A DNA stretch of 64,000 bases from Branchinecta lynchi (taxonomy: Eukaryota; Arthropoda; Branchiopoda; Anostraca; Branchinectidae): positions 3,510,561 to 3,574,560 of the forward strand of contig JAKZAP010000003.1 of NCBI GenBank assembly GCA_023053575.1, written 5' to 3'. The first letter of the stretch is position 1. Each line of letters begins with the position of its first letter. The notes under the pieces are model-generated. The model saw nothing but the letters and a program-made list of their open reading frames with translations, ran no database searches and was not told where the DNA came from. This document shows, piece after piece, positions 51,801 through 61,610 of this stretch. A program made the position numbers and the translations under genes.

Positions 51801-54800
51801 ACTTATTTTTCTTTTCCTTTACTGTTTATATCTTTTTATGATGTCGGGGCTTCTATCCCCATTATTTGTACGATAATCTTATATTTCTTTCTTGAAAGAG
51901 CGGGTGATAAAAACTGATGACCTGGATATGCAAAGCATGTGTACGAACCCATGCGGCAATGGTTGGGGGGGGGGGGGGTCCGGAAACTTTGTGACAAGCA
52001 CAAAAACCAAACGGATGGGCAGAACTTGGACAGTACAAAATTTATGCGGCCTATAGATTTGTCATTTGGCGTCCGAACCGGATCCGACCAAGGTAGGAGG
52101 AGGGTGAAGTAGGAACCGGAAATTTGCACATATGCTCCGATTCGAGTTAAACTTGATGGACGGGGAGAAGAGATGCTAGTATGTGTCCGAGTCGTATTCG
52201 GCCACAGTAGGGGGGTTGGGCGGTCCGGAAATGCTGTGGCTCGCATAGGGGCTAAACAAGTCAAATGATTTGAATGAAACTTGAAAAGTAGAGACGTCTG
52301 CCTTAAGTGACAAATTTTAGGGTCTGGACCGGATCCGAGCAAGGTGGGGAGGGGTATCGGAATTCCTGGAAAAACACTCAGATTCACTTTCGCACTTCTC
52401 ACACCACCTACTCGTAACAAGTGCCATATGAGCTCGTAGCTCTTGTTTTTCTTCTAACAGTCTGGTTGTACTTTTAGAGCCTTACTTTGTCACGTGGATT
52501 TTCCGTGTGCTCGCATATTTTATTTATTTATCTTTAGGGGAGATCAAGGGATTAGGACAGGGATTATCAAGGGATAATAAACAATAATAATAATATAAAA
52601 CTGGTATGCTCACTTACCTAACAGCGCGTACTGGCAATACATCCTCCTCCTCTAAGATTTTCTCGGGACTCTCCGAACTTCGATCGCCTTCAAACTCGCT
52701 TCCTTCTTCAACAATGTGCGACGTTTGCATACAGACGGACGTTTCCACCACTTGCGTCGCAATTTGCTCTCTTAAACGTTGCAATTCACGTCGCATCTGC
52801 TCACGTTCCGCGTCCCGGTCGTTGACTACGGTCTGGGGAAGAAGAATGGGATTTAATAAAAAAAAGTAACTGTCGCAGCGAAGACGCCGAATTTGGCTTT
52901 GTCAACATAACAATACCAAGACCATTTTGCAAAGTTGATGTAGGGAACCTAGAGCATTTTTTATAAACGATACAGATATGTCAGCAACAGATCTGCTTAA
53001 TAGCCCAAACCCTAAAACTATCTGCTAGTAATTTCCCATACAAAATCTCTTCCCCTTTTCAAACAACAACATTTTTTTTGTTCTTGTTCTTTTAATTATT
53101 AGTTGCAATTCTGTAATTCTAATGTGTAAATAATTTTTCGCCCATGCTCGTTGTTTTCTTATTCAATCAATAATTTATTGATTGCAAAAGAAGTTCAGAA
53201 GTACTCCTTCAGCCTAAGCTGACTGCGAATCATGTTTGTTGGTGCTGAGTACTAGCATGCGACATTTCCACCCCTTCTTGGCAACGGTCCTCTTCAGGCA
53301 CTATTTTTTCGGATGTGTCTCTTTTCGGATGTGTAGGAGAAGATCAGTCACTTATAAGCCGGTGCCAAGAGTTTTTCAAAAATCAGCGGGGGACTTTTGG
53401 TGGAGATATCCCCGTACTTCTTAGTATTCTGGAGTGCTCTTCCTCCCAATCTATAAGTAAGGTTGGCAGAACTATCAAAAGGGTGGCAGAAGTTAGAAAG
53501 TTGTGTGACTATTATTATTAGTGAGATTTATGAGTTTGCGCATTACTGAGAACGTGTAGACGACCCTCGGGCTTTTTCCCAACACAATTATTATTATTAT
53601 TCTCTGCTATGGTCTGAAGAGGACCCTTGCCAAAAAGGCCTGAAATACCGCCAAACAAAATCCCAGCTGACTAATATTTATAATACTAATACTAATAAAT
53701 ATGGATGTATAAATACTAATAAGAAAATGGATGATAGTAATTAAATTTTTAAACCCTGAGTATTTTTCTCCGTGGTATTTACTGTGTCACTCAATTGATC
53801 AATTAGTTTAAGTATATTTCGGTTTACATACTATATTACGTTACTCCTTAGTTTTTAGGGAAATAAATAGGTTGGACTGCGGCCTAATCGGGTCAAGATC
53901 AACAGTTGCGTTTTCAGCAATTCGCGAGTTGAACTCGAATCCTCACACGTTCCGCTGTCACCCGTTTTCAGCGCCCGTGTTTTGCATAAGAGAACCCGGC
54001 AAAGGATTTGATACTCTACCGAATCCGTTTGTGTTTGGATTCGGTCTGGAACTCGAAAGGAACACGGGAGCTAAAAACGCTTGAGGCCACAGAAGACGGA
54101 ACCCGTATTAGGATGCGCACTAGATGCGCTCCTTAAAAACGTCTTGTGACGAACACGGGTTGAGAATCGCGAGCCTGAAAACGCGACTAATGTCGTAGAG
54201 GCTTAAGGCGTATTCTCGCCGTTCCCAGAGGACTCTCCGGGGAATCCAAGGGAACGGCGAGAGTAGAGGGAGTCCCTCCACACGGACTCCACGTACAGAA
54301 ACAGCGAGAACACGGGGAATGCTTCCAAAATGAATTTTGTTCGAAACAAAATATACAGTTGACGAAATTTGTCCGGATCCACTTTATTTTTGATTTTGTT
54401 TATTCTGATTGTTTTTCTGAAAGGGAGTCCTTTTTGATGATGGTGATGATAATCGGACCATTCCTCGTCCGTGGGGACTCGCGAGAATACCGGGAGTGGG
54501 TCCCCGGGACAAACAAAAACGCGGGGAGTCCTCGGGGAACGGCCTTTAGTGAACCTTCAAGGGGGTGTAATGTGCATGGAACACGTACCATGAGTTGTGT
54601 AAGCTGGGCGTTCAAATTCGTCACAATGGGTACGAGCCTTTGGGACGCCAGGCCTGGTAGCTTCATAATCTTACGTAACGTCCGGGGACTCACGGGCTTA
54701 TGAGTCTCCTTCACGTGGAAAGACTCGTGGCGCGACACAGGGTCACACTCACGTGTTGGATGCACGTGCTCTATAAGTGGGCGGACCAAGACTGGCTCTT

Positions 54801-57800
54801 TGCTATTGGTTGGTTCACTGGACGCGGCAATTGTTTCCTCTTCAGTTATCCGCAAGGACTCGTTGAGGACGGTTGTAAGTTTGCTCGCTAAAAACGGAAA
54901 AGAAAGGGGCTGTGAGCATTACAAATCAATAATATAGGTATTCCTTCAGTCGAAGCTGACTCCGAATTATATTTGACGGTGCGAAACGGACAAGTCAGCT
55001 ACATTTTATTAGAGCTATATTTCGGCCTCTCTTGGCAAGGGTCCTCTTCAGGCTCAAGCTGGAAGATGAACTTGTAGAAACACAATTAAAGATTATTCCT
55101 GAAATGTCTGACGTTTTTAAACTTCTTCTCTGAAAGTTGGCTGGAGTTAAAGCTAATTCTGTGATTTCACCCTGGACACGACTGCTGAATGTTTGACGTT
55201 TTGCACCGTCAAATATAATACATAAGTATTCCTTCTACTACGTTAACATTATAAGTCAGCTGCTACTTATTCTAGCGTGCAGTCAAATATAAATAATAAT
55301 TCATGTTTACACGAAAATTTTCTCATAGGAACCTATCGGACATACACTAATGATTCACTGTGCGTCTCTAGTGATTTTATTCCATTCTCATTTCCGAGAT
55401 TTCTATAGGATTTCCACCATGACGACACTACACCGATGTTTACATCTACCATGTCTGGCTCTTTTCGAACCGGACCAGGCTCCCACTTATTGCTCACACG
55501 GAGCTCACTGGTCAGAAAGACTGATGATGTAGCTTTCCCCGTGCACACAGCACAGCCAAGGGGGGCACGAGCGGATAATACAATCGGGACGTATCTGTGA
55601 TTATCAGCCAAGATTTCAAGCTTGAAGCATTCTTCTCTTATTAATCAACACGTTTGTAATAAGAAAGAAAATACAAATGCAAGAGGCGGCTATCACAGAG
55701 CGGCTAATGCAGCCGGACGGATCCGCTATTATCAGATTTCAGGCATGAAGCATTCTTAGCCTACACGGCAACAAGAAAGAAAATAAAAATGAAAGAAGCC
55801 GCAGTCGACAGGCGTAGCGAGAGTTAATATATAGGAGCTAATCTGTTTTTCTTCCAGGGAATTTGCACTTGGATGCAGACACACCTTATACCCGCGCTGA
55901 TAAACTGGAAACATAAGATCTTTAATGAACCTCATCGTCAAATCAACAGACTTTCTACGGTGGCTCGGCATAACGTTCAAACCTTCATTGTCAAAATTTT
56001 GCTTTTCAGTTGTTCAAGAAGTTTATAAATCAATCCGTAGCGCCTATGGGCGCATCGTCCCCAACCGGGGGCGCTATAATCGTAAAGCTTTGGGAAACTG
56101 GTACAGCACCTTCTATACTATTTCATTCTGGCGTCACTCATGTTCTGCGAAAGAAGAAGATTAAAAAGATGAAATCCTGTTATTTTAAATATGCGAAGCA
56201 CCTGCTCCACTTGTCGAAATTATGTCATAACCATACATTGACGGAGAAATTCAAAATTCAAGATGCAAATGTTACCCTTTTGGATGTTTCCTCATCGCTT
56301 TCAAAAATCTTGGACAACATGGCCGAACCAGCGCACGACGTCGTCCACTGCTTCCTGACCGAAGATTGAAAATTAAGTGTCTTTTTCTGCGTTTATGTGT
56401 TTTGTTTATTTTCTTCATTTACTCCGCCTTTTCAAAATCGCGGGTCATAAATAAACTACTTATTACTTACTTTAAATGACGTGGAGAGACACAAGTAAAT
56501 TACCTTGCATTATAGCAGCGAGTACCAAATCCCTCGCCTCCTGAGCTTCCTGATTGGCTCCTCTGATTGGGGTGGAGTCATACTGAGCCAATTGGTCTAG
56601 CTCCTCCGGCGACACGTGAAGTACTTCGGCAACCAATCGCTGCTTCTCTACCAAAGCAGCCCTGATCAGCTGATCCTTCCGACGCAGTTTCTCAAGAGGT
56701 GTCAGCACAGGTTCAGCTGTGTGGACGTTCCCCTGGAATATTTAAAGTTCAATGGGCACATCAAATTACTCCAATCCCACTCTGTAACAACCTAGGAACA
56801 ATGCTTACCCCCTAGATCAGCAATTTTTTCAACAGTTTCCTCTCGGTGACATTTCAAAGCGTAATTTTTTGGGCCAGTACATGCTCAGTTTACTATCTTG
56901 GACAAAGATAAAGTGATGTTTCTTATAATACTTAGTAGATCTTTGTTTTATGAATAAATCAGCTTGTATAATTCAGATTTGAATAGGTTATTTGTTTTTC
57001 AATGATTTTTGTAGCTATGTTGCTTTTTATAAGCTTATTGCATATTCTGGTACATTTTATAAAGCAAGCTAATCAAACTTCACAACACTATTCCATAAAG
57101 AAAAACTTTTAATAGGCACTTTAAGCCATGGAACTTCTGATGAAACACTAGAACAATCAGCTAAACTGCATCTACGACTTGACTTTGGTGACATCTCAAA
57201 TTTTCTATCAAGCATTGCTGGGAGTTTTTGAATTTTCTGCCACGATATCCCAGCTCCTACGATCTGGATCGCCGAAATGCCAGACATAAAAAAAAATGGC
57301 CGATTTTCGTTGCGATGTTTATTTGTGAAGCATTTAATACAAAGTAAAGCATTAGAAGTGTCCATTGTGCTTTAAGGGATTAATGGTTATTAAAATACAG
57401 GTGAGATTTAATCTAAAGCGCTACACGTCCGCGCAAGCCAGATGCTTTATCCAGGTGAACATCCATGTAAGGAAATAAGAGGACTGGTGCCATCTTCTGA
57501 GGTTATGCAGGCAACTTTCTGATCACAAGGATCATTTTCTCGAAGTGTGGGTTGTGTCGGGCTCCGAACACCCATTATGTCGCACTCGAATCGTCTCACT
57601 CGTTCCCAACTCACAAGATCCCGAACTCCGTTGATAAGTAGAGAAAGACAAAAATGCCAAGAAAATGACAAGAAAGACAAAAATGCTCCTCAGTCGGGAT
57701 TTGAACTAGGGACCCTAGGGAGTTCTACTACTGAGCTGCCAAGGGACTTATGAAACCAGGCCACTGCAACAGTGATCTCGCCGAAGGCAAATTCATCTAA

Positions 57801-60800
57801 GCAGTTCATATCCTATGTCACGGGATTATTTAGAATTTACTTAAAAACCCTTCCCTACACCCCCTAAGGAAATTAAATTAACGCTACAAAACCCACCTAG
57901 TCACTCTTCTGAGAGATTCGTTAAGTCATCTGTGCCATATTGTGTGAAGTTTTTAACAATTGAAGACACGTATAATCTTTGGACAATTAATCTAGTATTA
58001 CATATTTTATATTCGTTAACATACTGTTTAATTTTGTTACAAGTTACGAAGTCGTACAAGTTTTAAAATGAATTGTATATATCAATTATATTTGGTTGAA
58101 GCTGACAGTCCTATGTTATCATGTTGTGAAACAGATATTCAGGAATGAATACGATTATTGATTTAAAAAAAAATATCGTATCCGCAAGGAGGGTTATCTT
58201 GGGCATCTGATCGGGTCTTTAAAGGACCCGTCGTACCTACAATGCCAATGCAACCTACTTCAATAACTCCATTCATTTATTCTTAAACCGTGAGACCCAA
58301 ATTTCATGTTACTTCCTAAACCCGATCCCGACAAATCATTTTTCTTTGCACTAGCCGCGATTCACAGTCATTCATTCATTCATTTATTTGTACTACATAG
58401 ACTACATAACATAAATATAATGCGATAAACAAGACCCCCTGAAACTATCTTGTTGGGGATCTACTACCTATGTACTAACCTACTCTAAAAATATTCACAT
58501 TACAATAGTTAGCCCGACGAGTGTTCGCGTATTCTGCTAGTGATGTGTCAATTCGGTTATCTGAGTTTTGGCGATATTTTGCTAGATATCAGTAAGCCCA
58601 GGAAAAGGCATAAAACAGCCAAAGCCACGGATAATTTGTTGAAAGCAGAGCCTAGCTTTACAGTATTCAGACAATAAAAAGTGCGAGGAATGCTTTAAAG
58701 TGCTTTTTTTGGTTATGATTAATGAAATTGCACAGGATCTGCCGGATCGGTGGAAGTATGTTGACGATTTGAGTACGACTGAAGTATGCTACCGTCATAT
58801 TAAAAGTTCAGCAGCAGCAAGAATCGAAGACGTACAAAATGAAGCGTCTTCGTCCGATATGCAAGTTAATCAAGAAAAAAAGCGCTGTTTTAACTATTTC
58901 ATTTTTAAAATCACCCCCGCAATCTGAACCAAAGCTCATTGAAAATTTGGCTGTAAAAAAACTAAAACTCCTTGCAGTAGTTATTACTGAAACTTTAGAT
59001 TGGGAAGATAATACAGTAGAAATACTCCGTAAGGCAAACTCTAGCCTGCACATGTTAAGCTTTTATCAAAGCATAATGTCCCAAGTCATCACATCCTCGG
59101 GATTTATACCTCTTTCATAAGACCATTAACGGAGTACGCATGCGCAGTGTGGCATTTTGGTCTAACTGCAGGTCAAAACTCACGTATTGAAAGAATCCAA
59201 AAACGCGCTCTCAATATTATCCATAAAGGCCCAAAAGTACCCTATCCCTTCTTCCAAGCCCATACACAATTGATACATTGGAGAAATGGAGACCGAACCT
59301 ATGCCTCGAGATCGGTAAAAAAAAAAACTTATTTCGCACCCCATCTACAATGAGTTTCTCCCTCCCCCATACAACAATGTAAGGGAAAGGCAAGAGCGAG
59401 CAGTCTCTACGAAGGTCCCAATATTCCAACCAGTAGCGGCCAAACACAGCCGCTACCAAAATAGTTTTATACCAAAGAGTGTTGAAATTTTAAATAGCCT
59501 TTGACCATTTGTACGTGCTTTTAAATGTTTATGTTATGACAGTACTCACCAATTTTGGTTTTGTAACCGTGAAAGTGTGAGTGAACAAATTACTATTCTT
59601 AGTGTTCTAAGTAAAAAAAAGATAAGTTTTTATTTCAGCGCTACTTTAGGAACAAAGCTAAATAGCCTACCTGTGAAACTTTAACTTCTTTGGGGTCAAT
59701 GAGCGTTGTTCCCTCTGCAATCTGAAGAATTTCCACACGCTGGAAGCGTCTCTTCACTGGCGTCGTTGAACTCACGGTCGACGCAGATCGACTTATCGAG
59801 TTCAAGCTATCGTCGTCATCTAAAAAAAATATTGGTTGGTCTAAACAACATGAAGGGACATGTTTATCACCCAAGGACAGGTAAATTACATGCACGAAGG
59901 CTGAAACTTTGACTGGAGTTTCCAACCCAATCCATGGAAGTATGTCCCGTCTTAATGGCTGGCGAAAAGTCTCCCGCGCATTGCAGCTACTGATGTAGAG
60001 ATGGTCGAATCCGGATTCGGATTCAAATCCACGTCTTCTGCTTGTCAGGCTGGACACGGATTCGGAGTTGGATTCCAAATCTTGAATCTTACGAATCCGC
60101 TCCAATTCCTATATTTTCCCAATGTGTCTACACTGTGCTTAAGGTATTGTGCATAAGTAGCCTCAGATTAATTCCCGGTTGCATAACAAGCACACATGAA
60201 GATCTAGAAATACGGTTTACATCGTGTAATGTCTCATTTGCTCTGATTCAGAAACTAGGCTATTACCTATGTACATCCTTTGATTTTTTTAAGGTCGGAT
60301 TCGATTTCAGGTTCGGATCCTTTTATGATCGGATTTGCCCATCTCTGTACTGAGGTTGAAAAGTTGCGGCCAATCCTCGAGCCAATCAAATGTGTCTACC
60401 AGAGATTCGTAACGAGTCGAGTCCCTTATTTTATAAATTTGTTTAACGAAGCCTATGATCAGATTTTTGGCCTGTAAATTTACGACGTTATTTATGATCG
60501 TTTTATATGGGTATTACGACTGTTATGATTTATATATGTGCTCATTAGTTATATCTATGACTTTACCAAACACATCTGACGTAAGCCGTGACAGTTTTTG
60601 GTGGATACAAAATGTATCTACACAAACAAAATATATCTCACGAGGAAAGGGAGGAGAGAATCACTTCTGGGAAGTGACTTTAAAAAGGCCTACCTTTCTT
60701 CGGGGGTTCAGGCGACTGAGACGTTGCTGACTCCGTTGAAGTCTGATGTTCGGGCTCCAATTTCGTTTCACTGACGCTCGACAAATCGTGCGCAAGGACA

Positions 60801-60860
60801 GTTAGGCTGACACCCGAGTCGGCGGAAGAATTGTCGGCAGGTACTTCGGTGGATTCCTCG
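46003..60860 (-). CDS. C-terminal part of a large acidic coiled-coil protein, RhoGEF-like; 8 exons, 5' part off window
   Basis: Exons 60860-60694, 59819-59671, 56732-56504, 54887-54589, 52832-52618, 50379-50183, 48672-48362 and 46113-46003 join with matching phases to 558 codons and TAG; the polyadenylation signal is at 45991-45996. Numbering from the first full codon: 1-60 acidic Ser/Glu-rich; 119-145 a charged helix (EKLRRKDQLIRAALVEKQR...) preceded by EPVLTP; about 160-200 a second helix (ARDLVLAAIMQASKL); about 265-315 a coiled coil (QLTQLMTVVNDRD, REQMRRELQRLREQ); 350-558 low-complexity acidic tail ending TLMTASEA. The 'LTPLEKLRRKD...EKQRLVAE' pattern recalls the region after the PH domain in RhoGEFs of the RhoGEF2/ARHGEF11/12 or AKAP13 type, but no DH or PH domain is in the window, so function is provisional. 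The coding call is firm because every phase closes. Confidence 0.8.
47184..47470. mobile_element. Foldback MITE with GAGCCTCGTTTTTGTTGCA ends
   Basis: GAGCCTCGTTTTTGTTGCA near 47188 and TGCAACAAAAACGAGGCTC near 47449 are inverted. The interior also has the self-complementary GCAGCGCTGCC. ORFs on both strands here are shadows of the inverted structure. Confidence 0.65.
48235..48325 (+). repeat. LINE 3' tail
   Basis: T-rich leader, TTTACTCCGTCTTCATG, GCGGGTCATAAATAAAATC(ATC)n; same layout as the tails at 56400-56470 and 19090-19170. Confidence 0.6.
48362..48672 (-). CDS. RhoGEF-like exon g (acidic tail)
   Basis: 103 codons rich in E, S, V and A (TLEPVPETPVVELEVVSAAP). Acceptor TTTTCTTCCAG, donor GTAAGT. 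Confidence 0.88.
48839..48870. repeat. Poly(T) run
   Basis: About 32 T, about 165 bp upstream (gene sense) of exon g. Confidence 0.95.
49320..49480. repeat. Hairpin-MITE family fragment
   Basis: GCCTGACGAGGACCCCTGCC / AAGAAGGGCCGAA, then CAGCTGACACAGT copies; family of 25996-26309. Confidence 0.7.
49870..49975. repeat. Hairpin-MITE family fragment
   Basis: ACAATGTTTACAACGGATAC, TCAGCTATGATTCTTCATCA, TTCTTGGCAAGGGTCCTCG; nearly the same as the left arm at 26040-26120. Confidence 0.85.
50183..50379 (-). CDS. RhoGEF-like exon f
   Basis: FEVALPSEPSFERLRSES, PPISRPLSTISQES, ending DDLVTND. Acceptor TACTTCTAG, donor GTGAGT. Confidence 0.85.
50627..51005 (+). mobile_element. SINE-like retroposon, longest copy
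   Basis: 379 bp flanked by TGTATCCTATCT (50615-50626 and 51006-51017). It begins TCCATAGGTGGCACTTTACA and has a middle block (AAGTCTAGGACTCCATTC...GCCACGTAGACATAC) that recurs alone at about 38795-38860. It ends with the tRNA-Thr-like module (50899-50975; A box TAGCTCAGTTGG, B box GGTTCAAATCC) and TTTCAGTTCACTACTTAT. Confidence 0.85.
51390..52447. mobile_element. Y element copy 2
   Basis: Starts with the hairpin GGCACTTGCCCTTCGGCCAAGTGCC near 51405 and ends near ACAAGTGCCATATGAGC. Internal diverged units carry GGATCCGA..AAGGT and G-runs (51570, 51970). The 194-codon ORF on the - strand (51836-52420) runs through these repeats and is not a gene in my view. Confidence 0.75.
52618..52832 (-). 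CDS. RhoGEF-like exon e (coiled coil)
   Basis: TVVNDRDAEREQMRRELQRL, then acidic sequence (EEGSEFEGDRSSES). Acceptor TTCTTCCCCAG, donor GTAAGT. Confidence 0.88.
53195..53690. mobile_element. Hairpin-MITE family, interrupted or long-loop copy
   Basis: CTTCTTGGCAACGGTCCTCT and TTCAGGCA at 53273-53301 mirror TGAAGAGGACCCTTGCCAA at 53613-53631. The ends carry CCTAAGCTGACTGCGAATC / CCCAGCTGACT. About 310 bp of unrelated DNA lies between. Confidence 0.7.
53895..54190. mobile_element. TIR element with AGTTGCGTTTTCAG ends
   Basis: AACAGTTGCGTTTTCAGCAA at about 53900 mirrors GCCTGAAAACGCGACTAATG at about 54190. The interior has AACACGGG repeats. Its TIR recalls the one at 6585. Confidence 0.6.
54195..54555. 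mobile_element. Diverged TIR element beside exon d
   Basis: GGCGTATTCTCGCCGTTCCC / AGAGGACTC near 54207 is roughly mirrored by GGGGAGTCCTCGGGGAACGG near 54523-54542. It ends about 35 bp from the exon d donor. Confidence 0.5.
54589..54887 (-). CDS. RhoGEF-like exon d
   Basis: SKLTTVLNESLRITEEE..., a His/Pro region, then RTLRKIMKLPGLASQRL and the start of the coiled coil. Acceptor CGTTTTTAG, donor GTACGT. Confidence 0.85.
54940..55110. repeat. Hairpin-MITE family fragment
   Basis: GTATTCCTTCAGTCGAAGCT, GACAAGTCAGCTACATTTTA, CTCTTGGCAAGGGTCCTCTT; related to 25996-26309 and 53195. Confidence 0.75.
55111..55904. other. Unassigned part of the exon c-d intron
   Basis: No gene or family recognised. 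Confidence 0.4.
55905..56470 (+). pseudogene. LINE ORF2 C-terminal domain and tail
   Basis: FLRWLGITFKPSLSKF, AYGRIVPNRGRYNRKALG, KKMKSCYFKYAKHLLHLSK, then DVSSSLSKILDNMAEPAH and DVVHCFLTED before a stop near 56368. Tail AATAAACTACTTATTACTTAC. It is frameshifted near 56050 and is the same family as 16780-18132. Confidence 0.88.
56504..56732 (-). CDS. RhoGEF-like exon c
   Basis: GNVHTAEPVLTPLEKLRRKD and the following helix to AAIMQ. Acceptor ATTCCAG, donor GTAATT. A V-family transposon ends 9 bp upstream of the exon (TTAA at 56742-56745). Confidence 0.88.
56742..57375. mobile_element. V-family TTAA element, copy 2
   Basis: TTAAAGTTCAATGGGCAC at 56742 and GTGTCCATTGTGCTTTAA ending at 57375; both ends keep TTAA. 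634 bp, closely similar to 34063-34739. TTAA flanks suggest piggyBac-like target choice, although the TIR does not start with CCC. Confidence 0.88.
57675..57830 (-). mobile_element. SINE-like retroposon, - strand, truncated
   Basis: - strand: GAACTGCTTAGATGAATTTG, CTTCGGCGAGATCACTGTTG, then a decayed tRNA-like module (GGCAGCTCAGTAGTAGAA..., AGTTCAAATCCCGACTGAGG). Confidence 0.75.
57831..58218. other. Unassigned intron sequence
   Basis: AT-rich, nothing recognised. Confidence 0.4.
58219..58698. mobile_element. W-family TTAA element, uninterrupted reference copy
   Basis: TTAAAGGACCCGTCGTACC at 58219 and GTGCGAGGAATGCTTTAA ending at 58698, with CAATGCAACCTACTTC and TCTTAAACC.TGAGACCC blocks. 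An inserted-looking TTCATTCATTCATTTA stretch is at 58371-58388. Confidence 0.8.
58699..59520 (+). pseudogene. LINE reverse-transcriptase fragment
   Basis: LFLVMINEIAQDLPDRWKYV, DDLSTTEVCYRHI, QVNQEKK, then frameshifted LLAVVITETLDWEDN, and AVWHFGLTAGQNSRIERIQK; closely related to 22160-23215. Confidence 0.87.
59671..59819 (-). CDS. RhoGEF-like exon b
   Basis: DDDDSLNSISRSAS, then VKRRFQRVEILQIAEGTTL and DPKEVKVSQ. Acceptor TTTTTTTTAG, donor GTAGGC. Confidence 0.85.
59996..60347. mobile_element. hAT MITE (CAGAGATGGGC family), copy 2
   Basis: 352 bp from TAGAGATGGTCGAATCCGG to CGGATTTGCCCATCTCTG, flanked by TACTGATG (59988-59995) and TACTGAGG (60348-60355), 7 of 8 matching. Confidence 0.87.
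60694..60860 (-). CDS. RhoGEF-like exon a (first in window)
   Basis: Acidic Ser/Thr-rich (EESTEVPADNSSADSG...QSPEPPKK). Acceptor CTTTCAG, donor GTAGGC. The first base completes a codon from an exon upstream of 60860 that I could not find before 64000. Confidence 0.8.
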
Positions 60861-60904
60861 CTGAAAGACAGTAAAGCTCTTATTATTTCGTCTATACCTC
60901 GAAA

Positions 60905-61075
60905 TCATCCGGCCTGGTGCAATGGTTAGCGCGCAAAACTCAGGAAGGGTAGTTACTACGCATGACGCCACGGATTCTGGCTTCTTGGCGTCGAGGCTGG
61001 AAAACATTTTTCTATTTTCCGCAAAAAATTCGTAGTTACCACGCTTGCTACGCTCCCGGGGTCGTAAGCAAATAG
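60905..61075. repeat. Repeat with TAGTTACTACG motifs and tRNA-like A box
   Basis: GGCCTGGTGCAATGGTTAGCG looks like a Pol III A box of a tRNA-derived repeat. It is followed by TAGTTACTACGCATGAC, GGCTTCTTGGCGTCGAGG and GTAGTTACCACGCTTGCTAC. 63876-64000 repeats this order. Confidence 0.6.
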
Positions 61076-61469
61076 TTACTATTTCGAGAAGGCTGGACCG
61101 GTCTTTTCACGGTCTTTCCAACTTTTCACGAGGCTGGAACAAAAATAGTAACTAATAATTACTATTGTTAGAAGGGTGAAACACGTGGTATCTTCTGTTT
61201 GGTTTGGGGCGAGGATTAGTGGAGTTACCCTCCAAGACCAAAAGTCCACCATGGGTGGGCCGAAAGTCCACCCAGATTCCAATAGGTACCTAGATAACCC
61301 TATGTCCCTAGGGAAAATCATGGAAAGCGCCGGATGATTTGCCGCAAACCACGCATCGCACTCCTCACGGAGGTCGGAGTATCAGGAGATCTGCGCTACG
61401 CGAGCCTTCAAACCTTCAATTCAAACGGAAAAGTTTGCTCATTGCTCAAAACCGACTAGAGTAGTATAA
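61076..61469. other. Unassigned, upstream of the first RhoGEF-like exon in the window
   Basis: No exon with PH- or DH-like sequence was found here on the - strand. Confidence 0.4.
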
Positions 61470-61531
61470 ACAAAACCAAAGGTTTCGATGGGATCCCAAA
61501 AAATTCAATATTTGATCCAGACAATTCAGTA
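61470..61531 (-). mobile_element. X element tail fragment
   Basis: CAAAACCAAAGGTTTCGATG to CCAGACAATTCAG, 62 bp, 80 bp from the full copy that follows; a duplicated tail. Confidence 0.85.
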
Positions 61532-61610
61532 TCAAGGTCTAACGTTTTCGGTGGGGCCCCAAGGGGACTACTTGTTGAATTTATTTAACATTTGTTTATT
61601 TATTATTAGA

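Noticed and set aside
51836..52420. 194-codon ORF on the - strand
   Set aside because: Runs through Y-family internal repeats and low-complexity runs; no domain recognised.
52614..52796. Stand-alone small coiled-coil gene
   Set aside because: Splice phases on both sides connect it to the neighbouring exons of the RhoGEF-like gene.
58371..58388. Separate microsatellite or insertion in the W element
   Set aside because: Only a few TTCA units; too short to call as a feature.
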